A program made the position numbers and the translations under genes. A DNA stretch of 64,000 bases. Origin: Pseudomonadota bacterium. GTDB taxonomy: Bacteria; Myxococcota_A; UBA796; CAJQPC01. A model generated the notes under the pieces. The model did not search any database. It was not told where the DNA came from and saw nothing but the letters and a program-made list of their open reading frames with translations. Within the stretch, counting starts at the first letter, position 1. Every line of letters starts with the position of its first letter. Positions 45,157 through 55,731 of this stretch are shown here, in pieces. The DNA lies in contig JAAESX010000059.1 of NCBI GenBank assembly GCA_024228935.1, forward strand, positions 62,001 to 126,000. The letters run 5' to 3'.

Positions 45157-46090
45157 CTACCGATCTGGCGGGACGTTCGCCACCTCGTTGACCGCGCCAC
45201 GAGCCCGCCGTCGCCCCGGCGCGAGCAGTCGCTCGGCCAGGGCCGCCATGTCCATCGTCCGGTCGGGGTCCGCCAGGAGCCGTACGTGCCGCCGGTGGAG
45301 CTCGAACGCATCCAGCTCCGAGGCCCGCGCTCGCAGGGCGGGCACATCCAGCGAGTTGTCGTGGATCCGTTCGGACGGCGGCTTCGTGGTCGTTCTCGTC
45401 AGACGCCGGGCGCAGGCCTGGACCGCGCGCACCGGGACTGGGGGGACATCCAGGTGCTCTCCCCGCACGACGAGCGCCAGCTGACGGAGGTACTGCGCGA
45501 GCAGGCCGACGTAGTGGAGACGGAAGTCCCCGGGCGACGAGGCAGAAGGTCCCTGACGCCAGACCGTCGAGCTCCACCGAGCCGGACAGGAGCTCGTCGG
45601 TGTGCTCCCCGGAGAGCTCCATCACTCCGTCCGGGCGGAGCCAGCTGAGCTGGAGCGCGGCGCTGCGGAGCTCACCCCAGACCGGGCGCGAGACCTCGGC
45701 GCTCCGGTCCCACCCGCGAACGTCTCCGTCGTCCATGAAGACCAGCAACAGCTCGGCGTCCGAGCCCGAGATCGTGCCCACCCACCGGGAACCGCGACGG
45801 TCGTCGATCGCGATCATGATGATGGCGGCGATGAAGACCAGCAGCGCCACGACGAGCGAGAGCACCGCGGCCGTGCCGAGGTACAGCCCGACGAACGCGC
45901 CCATCGACAGCGCCACGGCCGTCGCGATCCCGAACGCCGCCGTCACCCCGAGACAGTAGAGCCCCACCCAGGACGTCACGATGCCCACGCGACGAAGCCC
46001 CTGGGCCTCGGCGAATCGCTCGGCCTGCTCGGCGGTCGGCTCGGCCGTCTCCCAGGGGACGGCACGCGGGATGGGCGTGGGGAACGACAA
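45157..46090 (-). pseudogene. two-TM protein of unknown function, one frameshift
   Basis: The N-terminal part is read from about 46090 (TTG; no Shine-Dalgarno, start uncertain): SFPTPIPRAVPWETAEP, then two adjacent TM helices (ALSMGAFVGLYLGTAAVLSL; VALLVFIAAIIMIAI), then a soluble beta region ending TFCLVAR. Near 45528-45531 an extra base in a run of four C/G breaks the frame; the coding-like continuation is DFRLHYVGLLAQYLRQLALV through to NEVANVPPDR at the TAG (45157). The repaired product has 310 residues. No family recognised. The position of the break in a homopolymer suggests sequencing error. It reads towards cysD on the same strand. Confidence 0.55.
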
Positions 46091-46159
46091 CGGGGTTCGG
46101 CAGGCCAGCGCGACGTCGAGGACATCACGAGCGCGCTCGCGGACCTGGCGGACGTCGAG

Positions 46160-47198
46160 GTGGTCGCGGTTCCGTTCCCGGACCCGGCCAGCCCGTACAT
46201 CGATGAGATGTCGCTGATGACGTTCTGGGTGCAGCAGACCGATCGGGACGATCGGCTGGCCGCGCTCGAAGGCGAGTGGGACCACGTCGTGCCGATCGAC
46301 GCCAAGGACATCGCCGCATCCCTGCCGGAGTTCCACTTCGAAGGCGTGCATGCGCTCGAGACCCGCTTCGAGGGCACACCCGTGCACGCCCTGCTGGAGC
46401 CTGAGCAGGGTCGGGTCGACTTCGACGCGGCCGTCGAGCACACCTACCGGGTCGCGGCGGGGACCGGGATCGGCGTGATCCCGGCGGGGCTGGCCGAGCA
46501 GGAGCTGGGTGGCGACTGGGCCGAGGTCGCCGCGATGGCGACGGTCTCGCAGCTGACCGGGCAGGCGGCGGACGACTCCGAAGCGGCCGGGGCCGTCCAC
46601 GCGCTCGTCGAGCAGTACCGGACCGCCGACTTCTTCACCGGTCCCTTCCACGGCGTCGTGAAGGTGGGCGCCCGGCCGATCGGCGACACCTACCGCTTCA
46701 TGATCGTCGGGACGAGCAGCGAGATGGGCTACCGCAACCGGCTGCAGGTCTTCCTGGACGAGCGGGGCATCGCGCATGAGTCCGTCGATCTACGCGCGGG
46801 GCTACAGCGCGACCGGGGCCGAGGTGGCTGCGGCGGCCGACGACATGCAGCCCCAGTGGTACGACCGTCACTGGGACGCCAGCGACCCCGACGGGGGGAA
46901 CGCCGTCGACGAGATCGAGTCGCGCATGAACTGGGTCCTGCTGGACGCGCGCGAGCTGGGCGTCGACGTGATCCCCCACCACGTCTTCTTCAGCCGGCTG
47001 AAGGTCGCCGACCCGACGACCCCGCTGTTGAAGGACAGCGTGCACGCCACCGACGACGTCCAGTACGGGCTGGCCGCGATGTCGTTCCACTCGGCGACCG
47101 GGGAGAGCACAGCGAGCGACGGCATCTCCGACGAGCACGCGTACCTGGCCGAGACGGCGGAGACGGTGGTTCGACAGTGGGCGACGCTCGAGGAGTAG
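46160..47198 (+). pseudogene. SGNH-hydrolase-like protein, frameshifted and 5'-truncated
   Basis: Coding-like sequence begins without a proper start around 46118 (DITSALADLADVEVV); GTG at 46160 is the first usable codon. The frame runs to about 46774 (VFLDERGIAH), then must shift by one base to SPSIYARGYSATGAEVAAAA, ending at the TAG at 47198. The second half has IVGTSSEMGYRNRL, like block I of SGNH hydrolases (GxS), and KDSVHATDDVQYGLAAMSF, like the Asp-x-x-His block; the first half resembles a second, partial copy (FWVQQTDRDDRL; GTGIGVIPAGLAEQE). The hydrolase reading is tentative. The N-terminus collides with that of the minus-strand gene at 46090, so one or both are truncated. Confidence 0.45.
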
Positions 47199-47291
47199 GC
47201 GGCTGGACCATCCCGCGCAGGGAAGCGCGCCTGAGACGATCCGGGGCGCCGGCCGCACGCCACTCTGTGGGGAGCCCCACCGAGGAGCCCG

Positions 47292-47597
47292 ATGCAGCGA
47301 GAAGCCCTGGCCCGCCTCCATCAGGAATTCACTCGACGCCTGGACGTCGTCATCGGCTCACCGGTGGGGCGACCGGATCGCTCCTTCTGGCTCCGCTCGG
47401 GAGGGTGGGAGGCATGGTTCACCCCCGTTCGCGCTGGTGTGCGGATGGCGTGGCGGGACCGGCGCGCCCATCCCCATCGCCGGCTGGGCTCAGCGCTACA
47501 CCGGGTGCGTGCAGACCCCGACTGGGCCCTCGGGTGGCGTCGCTTGCCCGCGCCCAGCTCGCTCGACGCAGCCCCAAGGAGGCCACGGTGGTGCTGA
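47292..47597 (+). CDS. small hypothetical protein
   Basis: A 101-residue Arg/Trp-rich protein; GAGGAG lies 5 nt before the ATG. The first half (MQREALARLHQEFTRRLDVV; SFWLRSGGWEAWFTPV) looks more protein-like than the very basic second half, so part of the reading frame could be wrong. Its TGA overlaps the start region of the next gene. No family recognised. Confidence 0.45.
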   Translation: MQREALARLHQEFTRRLDVVIGSPVGRPDRSFWLRSGGWEAWFTPVRAGVRMAWRDRRAHPHRRLGSALHRVRADPDWALGWRRLPAPSSLDAAPRRPRWC

Positions 47598-47881
47598 TGG
47601 GCGCCGTTCGTGTGCTGCTGACGGGGCAGTGCGCAGATGTCTCGGATCCGGGGCTCCAGTGCACGCGAGCTCCACTCATGGAAGCGCTCGATCTCATCCA
47701 GGTCGACGAGTTCGACGTCGTCGTCGCCGAAGACACCTTCGGCTGGCGCGTCCTGGCCGAGGTCCTCCCCGAGGGGCCGACCCTGCTGCTGCCCAACGCC
47801 CGAATCGGCGAAGACCGGCAGCCGCGCGAGCGTTCCGCCCTGCTGCGCATGGAGATGAGCGCCCCCAGACAACTGATTTGA
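47591..47881 (+). CDS. small receiver-like hypothetical protein
   Basis: A 96-residue protein. I chose the GTG at 47591, 8 nt after AAGGAGG; another GTG lies one codon earlier and an ATG two codons later. The sequence MGAVRVLLTGQCADVSD, LIQVDEFDVVVAEDTFGW and LLLPNARIGEDRQP looks like alternating strands and helices of a small receiver-type or Rossmann-like fold, but it lacks the phosphorylation site. It may be coupled to the preceding 101-residue gene, whose end it overlaps. The stop codon lies inside the possible Fur box of feoAB. Confidence 0.5.
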   Translation: MLMGAVRVLLTGQCADVSDPGLQCTRAPLMEALDLIQVDEFDVVVAEDTFGWRVLAEVLPEGPTLLLPNARIGEDRQPRERSALLRMEMSAPRQLI

Positions 47882-47898
47882 AGTTGCAAGCCATTATC
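47880..47898 (+). promoter_or_regulatory. possible Fur box upstream of feoAB
   Basis: GAAGTTGCAAGCCATTATC matches 12 of the 19 positions of the E. coli Fur consensus, including the entire right half CATTATC. It lies 35 bp upstream of feoA in an unusually AT-rich patch for this DNA, as expected for an iron-regulated promoter. Based on visual matching only. Confidence 0.45.
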
Positions 47899-47932
47899 AA
47901 CAAGGGTTAAGAAGAGCGCCCAGGAGCGCTCC

Positions 47933-48150
47933 ATGAACCTGCGCCAGCTCCCCATCGGGCAGCCCGCGACCATCGATCGGGTCGACGGCTCGCGCCGCTT
48001 CCGTCTGCGGCTCCTAGAGCTCGGGCTCGTGCCCGGCACGTCGATCCGCACCGTCCGGATCGCGCCTCTGGGCGACCCGCTCGAGATCCAGGTCCGCGGC
48101 GGCCGTCTGTCGATCCGCAAGGCCGAGGCCCAGGCCATCCAGGTGCACAC

Positions 48151-48154
<4 letters not shown>
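47933..48154 (+). CDS. feoA: ferrous iron transport protein A
   Basis: A 73-residue SH3-like cytoplasmic protein. MNLRQLPIGQPATI, RLLELGLVPGTSI, RIAPLGDPLEIQVRGGRLS and IRKAEAQAIQV follow the FeoA pattern throughout. AGGAG lies ~4 nt before the ATG. The stop overlaps the feoB GTG by 4 nt. FeoA is needed for Fe(II) uptake through FeoB. Confidence 0.93.
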
Positions 48155-50196
<2,042 letters not shown>

Positions 50197-51030
50197 GGTC
50201 GAGCCGGAAGACCGAGCCGCCACCGGGCCGATCGAGCACGAGGAGCGTCCAGCGCTCGCGCTTCACGACCCCCGCGACGAACGCCAGGCCGCGGCCCGCT
50301 CCGGACGAGGCCGCATCCCGCACGCCGACCTCGAAGATGCGGTCGCCGAACTCGGCGGGCACTCCGGGCCCTCGGTCGAGGACCTCGACGACACCGAAGA
50401 CGCGCACCTCGACGTCGCTCGACTGCCGGACGGCGTTGGACACCAGGTTCTGCAGCGTCCGCTCCAGCCAGCGGCGGGGAGCCCAGGCCATGAGCGGCTC
50501 GCCATGGACCCGCACACTATTGTGGGCCGCGGCGACCTTGACGGCCAGCGCGTGCACGTCACACCAGGACCGCGAGATCTCGGGGCGCTCCAACGCGGCG
50601 ACCCAGCTTCGACGGAGACAACTCCAGGCCGCGAGGGCGAAGCCGAGGTCCTCGCACCGACCTGCATGCCGGGAGAGGCCCTGCATGACCCAGTCCAGCT
50701 CTGCCAGATGGAGTCGAGACTCAAGGCGCGTGCCCGACGCAGAGGCGCGGAGCCCGGTGCGGAGCTTCGCCGCGAGCGTACGCGCCCGAGCGAGCGCCTC
50801 GTCGTCCAGCCCCGGCTCGACGAGCCGCAGGGACAGCTCGAGCGGCATCAACCCGTTCGCCAGGTCGTGGGAGAGCGCCGCCGTCCCATCCAGTTCCGGG
50901 GTACCTCAGCTCCACGAGCTGTCGACCCGTCTCCGTTCCCGTCCGTCGCGTTCGATCCCCACCCACCCAGCCTAGCGACAGCTCGCGGCCACGGATCGAG
51001 TGAACCGCACGCGAGCGCGCGCATCGCTCC

Positions 51031-51735
51031 TCAGCTGGCCAGTGGCATCCAGAACCGGAACCGGGTCCCGACCCGGGGCCGGCTGTCGACCTGGAACGGC
51101 CAGCTGTGCCTGTTGGCGCTGTCCCAGACGGTGGCGAGGCCGAAGCCGGTCCCGCCCTCTTCCGAGCGGGTCGTGAAGAACGGCTCGAACGCGCACTCCA
51201 GCGTGCTCGGCCCCATCCCCTGGCCGTCGTCCTCGATCTCGAGGCAGGCGTAGGCCCCGGGGTCGCAGCGCACGCCGTTCAGGCCGATGATGCTCTCGTC
51301 CGCCACCTGCTGGCCGACGCGCAGAACGACGCGTGTGGCCCCAGCGTCGCGGGCGTTGGTCACCAGGTTGAGCATCACCTGGTCCAGCTGCAGCACGTCG
51401 ACGCAGGACCGGACCGGGACGTCCGCGAAGTCCACCTCGAGCCGGACTCGTCCCCCGGTGATCCGGCCGAAGAGCCCCGCCGCGGTCCCCAGGCGCTCGC
51501 GCAGGTCCACGACCTGACGCTCGACCGCCCCCTGGCTGCCGAAGGAGCGCAGCCGCTGCGTCAGCGCCGCCGCCTTCTCGACGGCCTCCTGCAGGATGTC
51601 GAGTTCCTCGAGCCGTTCGGACTCCGACAGCCCCGTGCGCAAGGCGCCCGCTGACATCGAGAGCACGGTGAGGAGCCCGGCGAAGTCGTGGGCGATGCCG
51701 CTCGTGAGGCGCCCGACGGCGACGACGTCATCCAC
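51031..51735 (-). CDS. sensor histidine kinase catalytic core without sensor domain
   Basis: A 234-residue protein whose ATG at 51735 lies just before the H-box (VAVGRLTSGIAHDFAGLLTV, phosphorylatable His near residue 16). The HATPase has VMLNLVTNARDAGATRVVL (N box), LEIEDDGQGM (G1), AFEPFFTTRSEEGGTGFGLA (F and G2). All ATP-binding motifs are intact, so it could be an active cytoplasmic kinase. There is no PAS, GAF or TM segment, no clear Shine-Dalgarno, and the 5' end abuts an opposite-strand RTX fragment, so loss of an N-terminal sensor by rearrangement is possible. No response regulator is adjacent. Confidence 0.82.
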   Translation of the reverse strand: MDDVVAVGRLTSGIAHDFAGLLTVLSMSAGALRTGLSESERLEELDILQEAVEKAAALTQRLRSFGSQGAVERQVVDLRERLGTAAGLFGRITGGRVRLEVDFADVPVRSCVDVLQLDQVMLNLVTNARDAGATRVVLRVGQQVADESIIGLNGVRCDPGAYACLEIEDDGQGMGPSTLECAFEPFFTTRSEEGGTGFGLATVWDSANRHSWPFQVDSRPRVGTRFRFWMPLAS

Positions 51736-52076
51736 GGAGGCTGGGGCGACGACCGCCTCAATGGCAAGGAAGGCGACGACGAGCTGTACGGTGGTCGCGG
51801 CTACGACAACCTGTTCGGCGAAGAAGGCGACGACAAGCTGCGGGCGAAGGCGGCTTCGACGAGTGCTGGGGCGGCGAGGACGACGACGACTACAGCACGG
51901 ACAGCACCCTGGACGAGGACTGCAGCGGCGCGGCGGACCTGCTGGGGGCCGACCACTGGACCGACGTGAACGACGCGGTCAACTGGTGGAACCCCGAGGC
52001 CCGTGGCGGCTCGCGCACTCGGACGGAAGACGAGGCGTGGTGGGCGACCATCCTGTGGGGCATGGTCGGCCTGTAG
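51688..52076 (+). pseudogene. RTX calcium-binding repeat fragment, frameshifted
   Basis: Residues encoded at ~51715-51840 are RTX nonapeptide repeats (GDDVIHGGWGDDRLNG, GDDELYGGRGYDNLFG, GDDKL). Near 51843 one base appears missing: the continuation GFDECWGGEDDDD and HWTDVNDAVNWWNPEARGG, ending at the TAG at 52076, lies in the next frame. No signal or start belongs to it; upstream sequence is the antisense of the histidine kinase. This looks like the 3' end of a secreted calcium-binding protein whose 5' part is missing. Not a functional toxin gene as it stands. Confidence 0.55.
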
Positions 52077-52097
52077 AGCGGCCAGCCCTCACGGGCT

Positions 52098-54308
52098 CTA
52101 CTCCACGTACCCGAGCGCCTCGAGCTCCTGGCGGATCGTGTCGTCCAGCTCGCGGGACGTGGCTCCCTCGACCGGCCGCCACACCCACGACGCGGTGCCG
52201 CCCTCGACGGTCCAGGTCGCCTTCGGGTCGTTCGGCAGCAGGAACAGCTCGCGTGGGTGCTTCTTCAGGTGCAGGGTGACGGTGTCCCCCACGGCCTTCG
52301 GCTCCACAAACTCGAAGGTCTCGCCGGGCCGCGTCCAGATCGCCTCGATGCCGCCCTGGACCGTGATGCTGACCGGCCCGCCACCCAGCAGCCGCGCGGT
52401 CTCCCCGGGACCGGCTAGCCGGATGACGCGATGGACCGGCATCCCCAGGGCCTCGGCGAGCCGGTCCCGGTCGCGGGTGGCGGAGGGCCCAGGCTGGTCC
52501 TCGTTGGGGTCGTCGGTCAAGAACCAGGCCGCGTCGGTCGCGCCGCTGGCGACCCACTTCCGGTCGGCGAAGACAACGCCCACCGCGGCGTCACCGAACA
52601 ACGGCGTCCCCAGCGCGATGGGGCGCGCGATCTCGTCGTAGAGCGAGGCGCCGTCGACGTCCTCGACCTTCAGCTCCAGCGCCTGGGCGAGCGTCGGCAC
52701 GATGTCCTGGAGCGTCGCACCGACCTCGGAGCGTCCGACGGGGAGCCCCGGGGCACGGATGAGCAAGGGCACCCGAACCAGCTCCTCGACCAGCCCGCGA
52801 CCGTGACCGATCCGGCCGTGCTCGAACAGCTCCTCGCCGTGGTCCGAGAAGACCACGACGATGGCGCCCGGGCCCAGGAGCTCCAGGAGCTCGGCGAACG
52901 CCTGGTCCGCCCGCTCGACCTCGGCCAGGTACCGCGCCCGGATGTACGCCGCGTTGGCGGGGTCGGCGTCGTACGCAGCCTGGGCAGCCGCCGGGGCGAT
53001 GAGCCCTTCGAGGCCGTCGGGGGCCGGCCCCACATCGGCCGGCGGGTACGGCAGGTGCGGCTCCATGATGTGGAGCATCACGGCCAGATCGCGGTCCTCG
53101 TGCCGCTCGAGCAGGTCCCGGGCACGCTTCACGGATGCGCTCGCTTCCCGCCCGACCAGCCCGTCGTGCACGGTCCAGCCATCCCCCGCGTCGAAGTTCT
53201 CCGTCAGGTAGCTGTTGGCGACGATGGACGCGGTCAGGAAGCCGTCCTCGGCCAGCAGCTCGCCCACGTGTCCGCCTTCGTCCCAGCGGTGGGGATGGCG
53301 GCCCGTCAGCGCCGCGCGAGCCGAAGGAAGCGTCCAGGGCGCGGGGGCACGAGCCTGGTCGAAGACCCGGGCCTCACGGGCGAACGCGTCCATCGCGGGC
53401 GTCGCCTGGCTGTCCCCGTACACACCGACCGCGTCCCGACGCAGCGTGTCGACGAAGACGATGCCCACCCGGCGCGGGGTCTCGCTCGGCGTGTAGAGGA
53501 TCGGCTCGGTGAGGAAGACGTGGTCGGCCTCGTGCTCGAGCCCCGGATCGGTCACCCACTCGAGGCGGACCGACTGTCCGCCCCAGTCCGACAGGTCGGC
53601 CTCGACGCGACGGGAGTCCCCGCGCACCAGCGACCACGTCTCGACCAGCTCGTCGTCCACGCGCAGCTGGACGCTCGCTCCGTCGCTCTCCACGACGCCG
53701 GGGACCGCGGGCGTCAGCAGCCGCACCCGCGTCCACAGATGCCCGTCCTGCGGCACCTGGACCTGGAAGACCGCCCGTCCGGGAGCCGGCAGGTAGAGCC
53801 CGTGCTCACGGACGCTCCCGGTCGGCATCGTCCGAAGCGCGAAGTCCACGTCGCTGCGGTCGTCGGTCGCCGGCGACAGCCCCCTCTCATCGGCCCACGC
53901 CTGCGGCCAGACCGCCCGGGCCGAGGGTGGGTCGTCCGAGGCCGTCACGATGTACAGCCGGTCGTCGTGGACCGACCACGTCTTGAGTCCACCGACGTCG
54001 TCGGACCGCGCGCGGAACTTGCGTCCCGTGACTCGCATCCCAGGCGGCTGGGTACGGGTGCCGCGCCAATAGCTGGTCGACCGGAACGGCAGGTCGACGA
54101 CCCACTCGACCCGACCGTCCTGCTCTCGCACGCGTGTGAAGCCGTCGATGTCCAGGCCGCCAGGCAGCACCTCGGCCCGGGTGCTCACGGGCAGCTCGAG
54201 CTCGACGAGCAGCTCTGGGTGACGCGCCAGGAGCACGCTCGCCGGCTGGCCGGGCGAGGGCCCGCACCCGAGCGCGACCCACAACACTGCGTGATAGCCG
54301 AGAGCCAT
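52098..54308 (-). CDS. sulfatase-fold lipoprotein
   Basis: A 736-residue lipoprotein. The ATG at 54308 (GAGG 7 nt upstream) gives MALGYHAVLWVALGC; a GTG at 54287 would give MLWVALGC, in keeping with other short signals here. Residues ~20-260 form a beta-rich ectodomain. The alkaline-phosphatase-superfamily domain (~265-600) starts GIVFVDTLRRDAVGVYG and has APAPWTLPSARAALTGRHPH, MLHIMEPHLPYPP and VVVFSDHGEELFEHG. The nucleophile position is Thr (PWTLPS), not the Cys/Ser of formylglycine sulfatases, so it is more likely a phospho-transferase or -hydrolase. It ends RQELEALGYVE. The start codon overlaps that of the divergent SDR gene within one CATG. Confidence 0.85.
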   Translation of the reverse strand: MALGYHAVLWVALGCGPSPGQPASVLLARHPELLVELELPVSTRAEVLPGGLDIDGFTRVREQDGRVEWVVDLPFRSTSYWRGTRTQPPGMRVTGRKFRARSDDVGGLKTWSVHDDRLYIVTASDDPPSARAVWPQAWADERGLSPATDDRSDVDFALRTMPTGSVREHGLYLPAPGRAVFQVQVPQDGHLWTRVRLLTPAVPGVVESDGASVQLRVDDELVETWSLVRGDSRRVEADLSDWGGQSVRLEWVTDPGLEHEADHVFLTEPILYTPSETPRRVGIVFVDTLRRDAVGVYGDSQATPAMDAFAREARVFDQARAPAPWTLPSARAALTGRHPHRWDEGGHVGELLAEDGFLTASIVANSYLTENFDAGDGWTVHDGLVGREASASVKRARDLLERHEDRDLAVMLHIMEPHLPYPPADVGPAPDGLEGLIAPAAAQAAYDADPANAAYIRARYLAEVERADQAFAELLELLGPGAIVVVFSDHGEELFEHGRIGHGRGLVEELVRVPLLIRAPGLPVGRSEVGATLQDIVPTLAQALELKVEDVDGASLYDEIARPIALGTPLFGDAAVGVVFADRKWVASGATDAAWFLTDDPNEDQPGPSATRDRDRLAEALGMPVHRVIRLAGPGETARLLGGGPVSITVQGGIEAIWTRPGETFEFVEPKAVGDTVTLHLKKHPRELFLLPNDPKATWTVEGGTASWVWRPVEGATSRELDDTIRQELEALGYVE

Positions 54309-55140
54309 GATCGTCCTCGTCACCGGCGCCCGTTCGGGCTTCGGACTCCTCACCGCCGTGTCTGCAGCCCGAGCCGGTCACGTCGTCTACGCCGGCCTGC
54401 GCGATGTGTCGACCGCCGACGATCTGATGCGAGCCGCTGGCGATCTGACCGTCCACCCGGTGCAGCTGGACGTCACGGTCGACGAGGAGCGCAAGGCGGT
54501 GGTCGCGCGCATCCTGGCCGAGCACGGACGCCTGGACGCACTGGTGAACAACGCCGGCATCGCGATGGCGGGCCCGCTCGAGGAGGTCGCCGAGGCCGAC
54601 TGGCGCCGGACCTTCGAGGTGAACGTGTTCGGACTCTGGGAGCTCACGCGCCTGGTCATCCCGTCGATGCGCGAGCACGGCGACGGCTGCATCGTGAACG
54701 TCTCGAGCATGGCGGGTCGCATGGCCACGCCCTGCCTCGGCGTGTACGCGGCCACCAAGCACGCCGTGAGCGGCCTGTCCGAGGCGCTCCGGCACGAGGT
54801 CCGGCCCTTTGGGATCCGCACCGTGCTCATCGAGCCCGGCCCGTACAAGACCGACATCTTCGGGCGGAACAAGCGCATCGCAGACGGGGTCGGCGACGCC
54901 AGCTCGCCCTACGCCCCCCTCGTCGGCGCGCTCGAGGCGCTCTCGGGTAAGGCGATCGACGGCGCCGGAGACCCCCAGGACGTGGCCGACCGCATCGTCA
55001 GAGTGCTGGCGGACCCCTCGCCGGCGTTCCGACACACGATGGGGCCGTCGACGGTCGTCCGGCGACTGGCGAAGTGGGGGCTCCCCGACGGGCTCTACGA
55101 GCTGGTGGTCCGGACCACCATCGACAAGGCCAAGCCCTGA
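54307..55140 (+). CDS. short-chain dehydrogenase/reductase
   Basis: A 277-residue classical SDR. The NAD(P) motif is VTGARSGFG (residues 5-13), followed by ALVNNAGIAMAG, the catalytic Ser in IVNVSSMAGRM, and YAATK (Tyr147, Lys151). The Arg-containing GLRDV after strand 2 favours NADPH. EPGPYKTDIFG follows the family PG motif. Substrate unknown; the length and C-terminus fit SDRs that act on steroid- or retinol-like alcohols. It diverges from the sulfatase-fold gene with overlapping start codons; GAGAG lies 2 nt before the ATG. Confidence 0.9.
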   Translation: MIVLVTGARSGFGLLTAVSAARAGHVVYAGLRDVSTADDLMRAAGDLTVHPVQLDVTVDEERKAVVARILAEHGRLDALVNNAGIAMAGPLEEVAEADWRRTFEVNVFGLWELTRLVIPSMREHGDGCIVNVSSMAGRMATPCLGVYAATKHAVSGLSEALRHEVRPFGIRTVLIEPGPYKTDIFGRNKRIADGVGDASSPYAPLVGALEALSGKAIDGAGDPQDVADRIVRVLADPSPAFRHTMGPSTVVRRLAKWGLPDGLYELVVRTTIDKAKP

Positions 55141-55144
55141 CTCG

Positions 55145-55722
55145 CTAGGCCTGTTCCCGCTTGTGGCGCAGGTACGCGACCACGTACCCACCCCAGGCGA
55201 AGACCACGAGGATCCCCCAGAACGGGATGCCCCAGTAGACGCTCTTGTCGTCCCCGAAGAACGCGACCAGCCCGCAGATGGTGGTGAACAGCGCCGGAAA
55301 AAAGCTGATGACGCCCATGACCTTGGCCAGGCGCACCGCATCGAACTCGGCCTTGCCGATGGTCCAGCTATCGACGGCCTCGTCCGGGATCACGAACTGG
55401 GCGAGCAGCTGCTCGTTCCCTCGCCGGAACAGACGCGCCTTGCCGGTCCCCACGACCTCGCAGTCGGCCTTCGACTGCGGTCGCGGGCGACCTTGGCGAC
55501 CTCGGCCTCGAAGTGCTCAGGCCCCTGGGACCAGAGTCCAGCCAGGTCGTAGCTGGCTTCCTTGCCGCGCAGCGAGATGAACCCCGCCGAGCTCCACGCG
55601 AGCTCGGCGCCCAGGTGCTTCTCGGGTCGGGTCGGCAGGAACGCGACCTGGTCCGCCCAGATCACGACCACGCCTTCCTGGAAGTTCAGGCCGTCGATGC
55701 GACGACCCGGACCGTGCCACAT
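55145..55722 (-). pseudogene. membrane protein of unknown function, one frameshift
   Basis: From the ATG at 55722 the product reads GLNFQEGVVVIWADQVAFLP, KHLGAELAWSSAGFISLRGK and HFEAEVAKVA. One base must be missing near 55475, after which ADCEVVGTGKARLFRRGNEQ continues in the adjacent frame to the TAG at 55145. Two TM helices close the protein (VMGVISFFPALFTTICGLVA; IPFWGILVVFAWGGYVVAYL) followed by a basic tail. The repaired length is about 192 residues. Unknown family. Downstream of the glycan-binding-like gene on the same strand, 9 bp away. Confidence 0.55.
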
Positions 55723-55731
55723 CTCGAGGGC

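Noticed and set aside
51688..52076. RTX toxin
   Set aside because: Only a few nonapeptide repeats and a frameshifted tail remain, with no toxin domain, no signal and no type I secretion genes nearby.
52098..54308. Formylglycine-dependent sulfatase
   Set aside because: The nucleophile segment is PWTLPS, lacking the CxPxR or SxPxR required for formylglycine.
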